A DNA stretch of 62,511 nucleotides. Origin: Adiantum capillus-veneris (Eukaryota > Streptophyta > Polypodiopsida > Polypodiales > Pteridaceae). The notes beneath the pieces were generated by a model that was given only the letters and a program-made list of their open reading frames with translations, had not been told where the DNA came from and searched no databases. The stretch lies in the NCBI GenBank assembly GCA_014529385.2, contig JABFUD020000341.1:1-62511 (forward strand), given 5' to 3'. A program made the translations under genes and the position numbers. Of the stretch, positions 58,536 to 62,511 are shown piece by piece. The number at the start of each line of letters is the position of its first letter. Within the stretch, counting starts at the first letter, position 1.

Positions 58536-60380
58536 TTCATTGTGTAGAAGCCTTAATTTTGTAGTTGAAGACAAGGTATCCATCTAGAAATCTTAGCACC
58601 CTCAATTGTGATTGTCTTTTGTGGGCTCTTGGCTGTCATTGCTTGCGTTTGGGTAGAAGCTTGTGCTGCATGATTTCTCTTGGTTGTTCCAGATTGAGCG
58701 ACAATTTTTGATAACCATATTTGAGTGTTACCTTCATAAATCCTTGTGCTTCCAGTAGCTTGACTGGAATCATTCAATGCTTCATTGTCTTTCTTGGGTA
58801 GCTTGACTAACATCTGACTTTTATAACAACACTTGTCGCATTGCTTGTGGCTTTGAAGGTCTCTTTTGATACCTTTTATGGTTTGTTTTACTCTTTCTTG
58901 AGTTGTTGGTCTTTTCTTGATGGCTCGACTTTCTCCTTGTAGAACTTCTTTCTTAAGGTCAATAGATCAAGGATATTACTTTAGGCTTTTTGGCCCAAAC
59001 ACTGGTGTTTCCTTGGAAGTATCCTTGAGTAGTGATTGACTCATTTGATACTACCCACCGTGTCACCTTTTGTTTTTGAGGTTGGACTCGTGCTTGATGT
59101 ATCCAAACTAGGTCGTTGACGTTGATGTACTCCTTGGATACTAACACTTGGTTTATTCTTTCCAGCGTCTTTTGGATGCCTTTTTGTGATGGAAACTTTC
59201 GTTGATAGACTTTTTTCTTTGGTCTCCATTGCATTGTCGATGGTTTGTCTTTTGATGAAGAAGCTGCACGGGAAGTTTGATGGAGGTTCGTTAAAGGTAA
59301 AGTTGTCTTGGGAGGTTGATCTTCTTCAATAGTTACCTTAGCTTTACCTTTTTCCACGGTGGTTGGAAATTTCTTCTCTACATGGATTAGTGAAGCTTTA
59401 TGGTCTATTAATCTTGTCATTGTTGAAGATTTGGGTTGTTGTCAAAAGAAGATATTTCTTTATATTTACGTCAGGATCACTCTCTTTGATGTGATGGGAG
59501 TCAATTATTTGGAAAGTATCCTTGTACTCCCTAGTATTCACCTTGAGTACGACTTCAGCAATGCCACAGCTAGGAATCGACATTTTTGAACTTGTGACAC
59601 TATCTTCTCTAGCTCGATGACAAGCGGCTTTTCCATCATTATCCACGTTCCATAAGACATTAGATGCTTTGTCGCTTTTGGATCTATCACAATTGAATAT
59701 GTATTCCAAGTTCCGTTTCTTCAATATGCTAAATTTGATCTTTGTAGGGGACAATTGATCTTCTTCCTTATCCTTTGTACTTCTCTTGATCTTGTGTTTT
59801 TTGAATACTTGACGTTGAACTTGGAAAAATTTACCCGTCATCTTATTTCATTTGTGCTTTGAATCAGATTGTGTCGATTATTTAGATACGTCCATGATGA
59901 TATATTCTTTTGGTTGCTCTGCTTCCTTTGTTTGCACTTTCGTATCATGCTCCATGATGTAGTCATCTATCTCACTCTTTCTGCTTTCCCACTCACAAAC
60001 CTCATTAGCTTTCTTCACCACATTTATCGTAAATAAGGGAGTGATTTCATAGCCACTTGAAAGTCCATCTTTAGCATCGTGTGGAAGATCTTGTATAGAA
60101 ACTTTGTCCACAATTTGTTTTCAATCTCTTACCAATTTTTTTGTAGTAGCTTTAGAGAGGTTTTCAGTTTCTTGGACTGCCAAAACCATTAGAAAGGGTC
60201 TTATATCATAGCCATCTTTGTCGCAAAATTTGGTGTTGGTCACCTCATTTACATAGACATCAAGAGTCGCTAGTATTTGATCCCATCCAAAGGGTTCAAA
60301 TAACTCCTCTAGAAATGCTTCCTTAATGTAATCTTTATTTTCTATTGAATGCTCTCGGATGAAATCTCCTTTCTAAGACT
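57499..60380 (-). pseudogene. Minus-strand retroelement ORF remnants, no polymerase domain seen
   Basis: Read on the minus strand from about 60360: LFEPFGWDQILATLDVYVN (about 60325-60255), shared with 39.7 kb; GYEITPLFTINVVKKANEVC (59.98-60.05 kb); then 59841-59398 (ILKKRNLEYIFNCDRSKSDK, VVLKVNTREYKDTFQIID); then 59420-58959, basic (STMQWRPKKKVYQRKF, YINVNDLVWIHQARVQ, RWVV); 58813-58553 (RIYEGNTQIWLSKIV); and the duplicated W-L/I-P-K modules. Frames change at 59410, 58955 and 58570, with several stops. I see no RT, RNase H or integrase. Probably a non-autonomous gag-like element, or the distal half of a larger one. A W-x-P-K-x-L motif recurs at least three times. Confidence 0.45.
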
Positions 60381-61141
60381 TCATTAGGAAAAATATGGAC
60401 TCTCCTTGGGCCTTTTTTAGTGAAGGCTTAACGGAGAACCAATGAGAAGGCTCTTGGGATATCACCTAGAGGGGGAGGAATGGTAGGGGTGCAGCCTAAT
60501 TGTCTCCCTCTTCAATGCTTGGTTCTTAGAGAGAGGTGGGAGGTAGGCTAGGGGGGGAGGGTAAATAGGAGGAGAGAGGTGTCATAAAAGAGGAGGGACC
60601 CCCCCAAAAAAAACGTGCATGCTTAAAAAACCCTAAAAATTGAAAAAAAATTAAAAGTTCCAAAGTTGACCCATTTGCCTCCAAAACTGCCCCAAAATAT
60701 AAACTAACTTAAAAAAGTCAAATTTTCCCCCCAAATTCCACTTTTCTCTCTCTCTCTCCCTCATTACTTTTTTTCTCCCACACTCTCCCTCTTCTCCCTC
60801 CTCCCATTCTCTCTCTACAGTCAAGGCAGCCATAGCCAAAAGCTTTCCACCACTCTCTTCCTCTCTCTCCATAGCTCCCCCTTCTCTCACACCTCCATCA
60901 ACCCTCTACAGTCCCACACTCCATAGCCACACAGCTCCACTATCCTCTCTACCTCTCACTCCTCCCCTCTTTCTCTATCTCCACTGTCAAAGCCACCATA
61001 GCCACCATAGGCAGCTCACCTCACCCCTCCCCTCAGCTCCTCATTCTCTCTCCACAGTACTCAACTCTTTCAAATCCCTTCCTAATCCCAACTTCCCAAG
61101 CCTGTCCACGCATAGACAGCCCAAACCAGAGATAGAGGAGA
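60381..61141. other. Pyrimidine-rich non-coding region
   Basis: Left part (60381-60640) has G-runs and a CATAAAAGAGG TATA-like element near 60582. From about 60735 to 61060 the plus strand is almost purely C/T with CA, resembling a long 5' UTR for the coding-like segment that follows. No ORF supported; the minus ORF across it (60651-60890) is a low-complexity Glu/Arg artefact. Confidence 0.45.
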
Positions 61142-61390
61142 TTGTGTTGCACAACACAAAAGACTCAGAGGGGGTATGGATCCCACAAGTATTCAAGAAG
61201 GGTGCATGGGTCTACATGCAACTGTCACGTGTTGGACCTCATCGCGTACGGTGGCGTATTGGAACGTCATTGGAAGGGTCGGCTATTGGCATTCAGAAAA
61301 ACCAAGTCCGGAATGGTGGCCATCGTGCAACACGTCTACAGTGCAGTTGAGATCCACCTCAAGAGAGCTTCAACTCAATTTGCACCTCAT
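61142..61390 (+). CDS. Putative exon of an unknown gene
   Basis: Open plus frames across 61142-61390, followed by a good plant splice donor, T|GTAAGT, at 61391. In the frame of the ATG-proximal ORF the segment reads LERHWKGRLLAFRKTKSGM and VYSAVEIHLKRASTQFAPHC. The alternative frame (from 61144) gives EGVWIPQVFKKGAWVYMQL. I cannot decide between them and recognise no domain. The exon call rests on the donor and on the pyrimidine-rich leader upstream. Confidence 0.3.
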
Positions 61391-61592
61391 TGTAAGTTTT
61401 CATGGTTTAGCTATCCCATGCATATGTCATGTTTACGTTTATGTGATCATTATGTTTAACTAAGGGCATTTGGAAAGATGTTTTTCCATCTAGCTTAGTT
61501 GAGGAGCAGCCGCAGGCACGTTCATGGTTGTGCATGCTCACATTGGGGAGCTTATGTTTCCTAATGTCTCATCGAAAAAACTTACCGAGCAG
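61391..61592 (+). other. Possible intron
   Basis: Bounded by GTAAGT at 61391 and CCGAGCAG at about 61585-61592. No coding potential in between. Tentative. Confidence 0.3.
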
Positions 61593-61601
61593 TGAATATT
61601 C

Positions 61602-62254
61602 ATGTACTCCCACAAGTACGTGGTGCCGAAGTCAAGCCAAAGCTATGGTAGGTTAGAAGCGGTGGAGACACCCTCATTGCAGAGTGCAGAATGGCCAACT
61701 CCAGACCATTGGGCTTTTCTTTCTTTCAAGCGCAAGGTGCTGCAAGATTTCCAAGGGTCCATAAAGTTTGGTAAGGCAACCAGATCGGTGGGTCTCAGTT
61801 GGCATTGTCCCATTCATTTGTTTGTGCATGCATTCCACTCTCTGCCGATTGTAGAAACACCAACAATGTTTGTTTGCAAAGAAGTTGACATAGATGCAAT
61901 GGACACCATTCTAGGTGTCAATTGGGGCTATGTTGAGGGTTTGCATGATGGTGATCGTTATAAGTGCAATGTGTCCCCCACACAGCTTTGCCTTCGGTAT
62001 TTGAAAGCAAGGTGCACCTTGTATGCACGGTTTTAGCTACGAGAGGTGGATGCACAAACGTGGCAAATGGATACCCTTGCAGCTGACAGCCGAAGAGGTT
62101 CAATCCTTTCAAATTCGTGTCTGCATGCCCAATAACGAGGTGGAGGTGGTTGCAGTGAATCCGCATTGGACTCTTGCCAATCTTCAGGAACACTTTGTCA
62201 TAATGGGATTCGAGGATGTCGGTAATGCAAGTTTCAAACTGGAACAACGCAAGG
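61602..62254 (+). pseudogene. Coding-like segment of unknown family with a frameshift, possible ubiquitin-like end
   Basis: 61602-62036 is an open 144-codon frame (MYSHKYVVPKSSQSYGRLEA ... LGLSWHCPIHLFVHAFHSLP-like, ILGVNWGYVEGLHDGDRYKC). At about 62029 it should shift by one base into the frame of 62023-62254: YERWMHKRGKWIPLQL, RVCMPNNEVEVVAVNPHWTL, FVIMGFEDVGNASFKLEQRK. That last part has the strand-helix-strand rhythm of a ubiquitin-like fold (inference only). After QRK there is a possible splice donor AAG|GTCTGC at about 62254. Family not recognised. The frameshift could be a mutation or a sequencing error. Confidence 0.4.
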
Positions 62255-62297
62255 TCTGCTTTTTAAATGCATTTTTTTTTTCGAGATGGAATATGTC

Positions 62298-62305
62298 TAT
62301 ATAAG
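62298..62305 (+). promoter_or_regulatory. TATA box of the gene starting at 62413
   Basis: TCTATATAAGGGGG is a consensus plant TATA element. The ATG lies 108 bp downstream, leaving a normal plant 5' UTR of roughly 75-80 nt. Confidence 0.6.
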
Positions 62306-62412
62306 GGGGACCACCTCCTCATTTCAATTTATCCCTCATTACATTCCCAAACCATTTTTATCCCAGCATTGCAGAGAGACCTAGCATACCCAATCACACG
62401 CAAAGAGAAGAC

Positions 62413-62511
62413 ATGGCTGCTACAAGTGCTTTAGATGCATTCCTTACTGAGGTTGGGCATGCAAATCGCCCTGAGCTTCAAGCATTTTTCAACCCAAACC
62501 CGAAAACCCTC
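62413..62511 (+). CDS. 5' end of an unknown gene (33 codons, runs off the window)
   Basis: The ATG at 62413 lies in an excellent context (GAAGACATGGCT), and the frame stays open to the window end: MAATSALDAFLTEVGHANRP then ELQAFFNPNPKTL. A TATA box sits 108 bp upstream. Codon composition is normal and there is no lesion, which sets this apart from most of the window. Too short for a family call. It may be a real gene or the first ORF of an element whose 5' region is the preceding kilobase. Confidence 0.45.
   Translation, partial: MAATSALDAFLTEVGHANRPELQAFFNPNPKTL

Overview
This is plant-type nuclear DNA made almost entirely of transposable elements in different stages of decay. I see no bacterial gene organisation, no rRNA or tRNA gene and no intact single-copy host gene. 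The signs of a land plant are tRNA-iMet primer sites next to LTR ends, a Ty3/gypsy chromovirus integrase with a C-terminal chromodomain, Ty1/copia gag-pol, very long GA/CA microsatellites, and a spliced DNA transposase of a kind I associate with ferns, lycophytes and mosses. A large-genome non-seed plant, such as a fern, is my best guess. That is inference, not something the sequence proves.

Layout, left to right. 1-2504: 3' end of a chromovirus (integrase tail, chromodomain, polypurine tract, complete 1516-bp 3' LTR). 3335-9630: a decayed minus-strand DNA transposon gene with three exons and GT-AG introns. Its large second intron and its 3' flank are both filled with arrays of a short palindrome (TATGCTAATTAGCATA and an AACT-core variant). 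9693-9900: GA/CA microsatellites. 11.9-18.3 kb: very AT-rich tandem arrays, two paralogous copies of a short first exon (M-A/V-PKRT...), and a 1303-bp non-autonomous transposon with CACTAG ends flanked by TTAA. 18.3-20.4 kb: nested tandem duplications and an 86-bp minisatellite. 20.5-22.0 kb: a broken protein-kinase-like gene. 22.1-32.8 kb: gypsy fragments, including a gypsy element split by a structurally complete 5226-bp Ty1/copia element on the minus strand (26319-31544, both LTRs 321 bp). 32.8-37.7 kb: a possible Helitron end, a 515-bp duplication and many compound (TC)n(AC)n microsatellites.

38.5-51.8 kb reads as one long gypsy-like element or a mosaic: protease, an inserted and truncated copia LTR+gag, a second copy of the TTAA transposon, then reverse transcriptase tail, RNase H, integrase, a second retropepsin-like ORF, a long coiled-coil ORF (itself hit by a 459-bp fold-back MITE), polypurine tract and LTR. 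51.8-52.9 kb is a truncated LTR of the same family as the one at 989-2504. 55.5-60.4 kb is a minus-strand retroelement that lacks recognisable polymerase but shares a conserved module with the 39.6-kb ORF. 61.1-62.5 kb holds coding-like plus-strand segments, and the window ends in the first 33 codons of a possible gene with a clean TATA box.

Functionally the window is a nested record: elements supply transposition functions (capsid, protease, reverse transcriptase, integrase, transposase), but every coding region I could follow carries stops, frameshifts or deletions. The copia element is the best preserved, with LTR divergence of about 12 differences in 321 bp.
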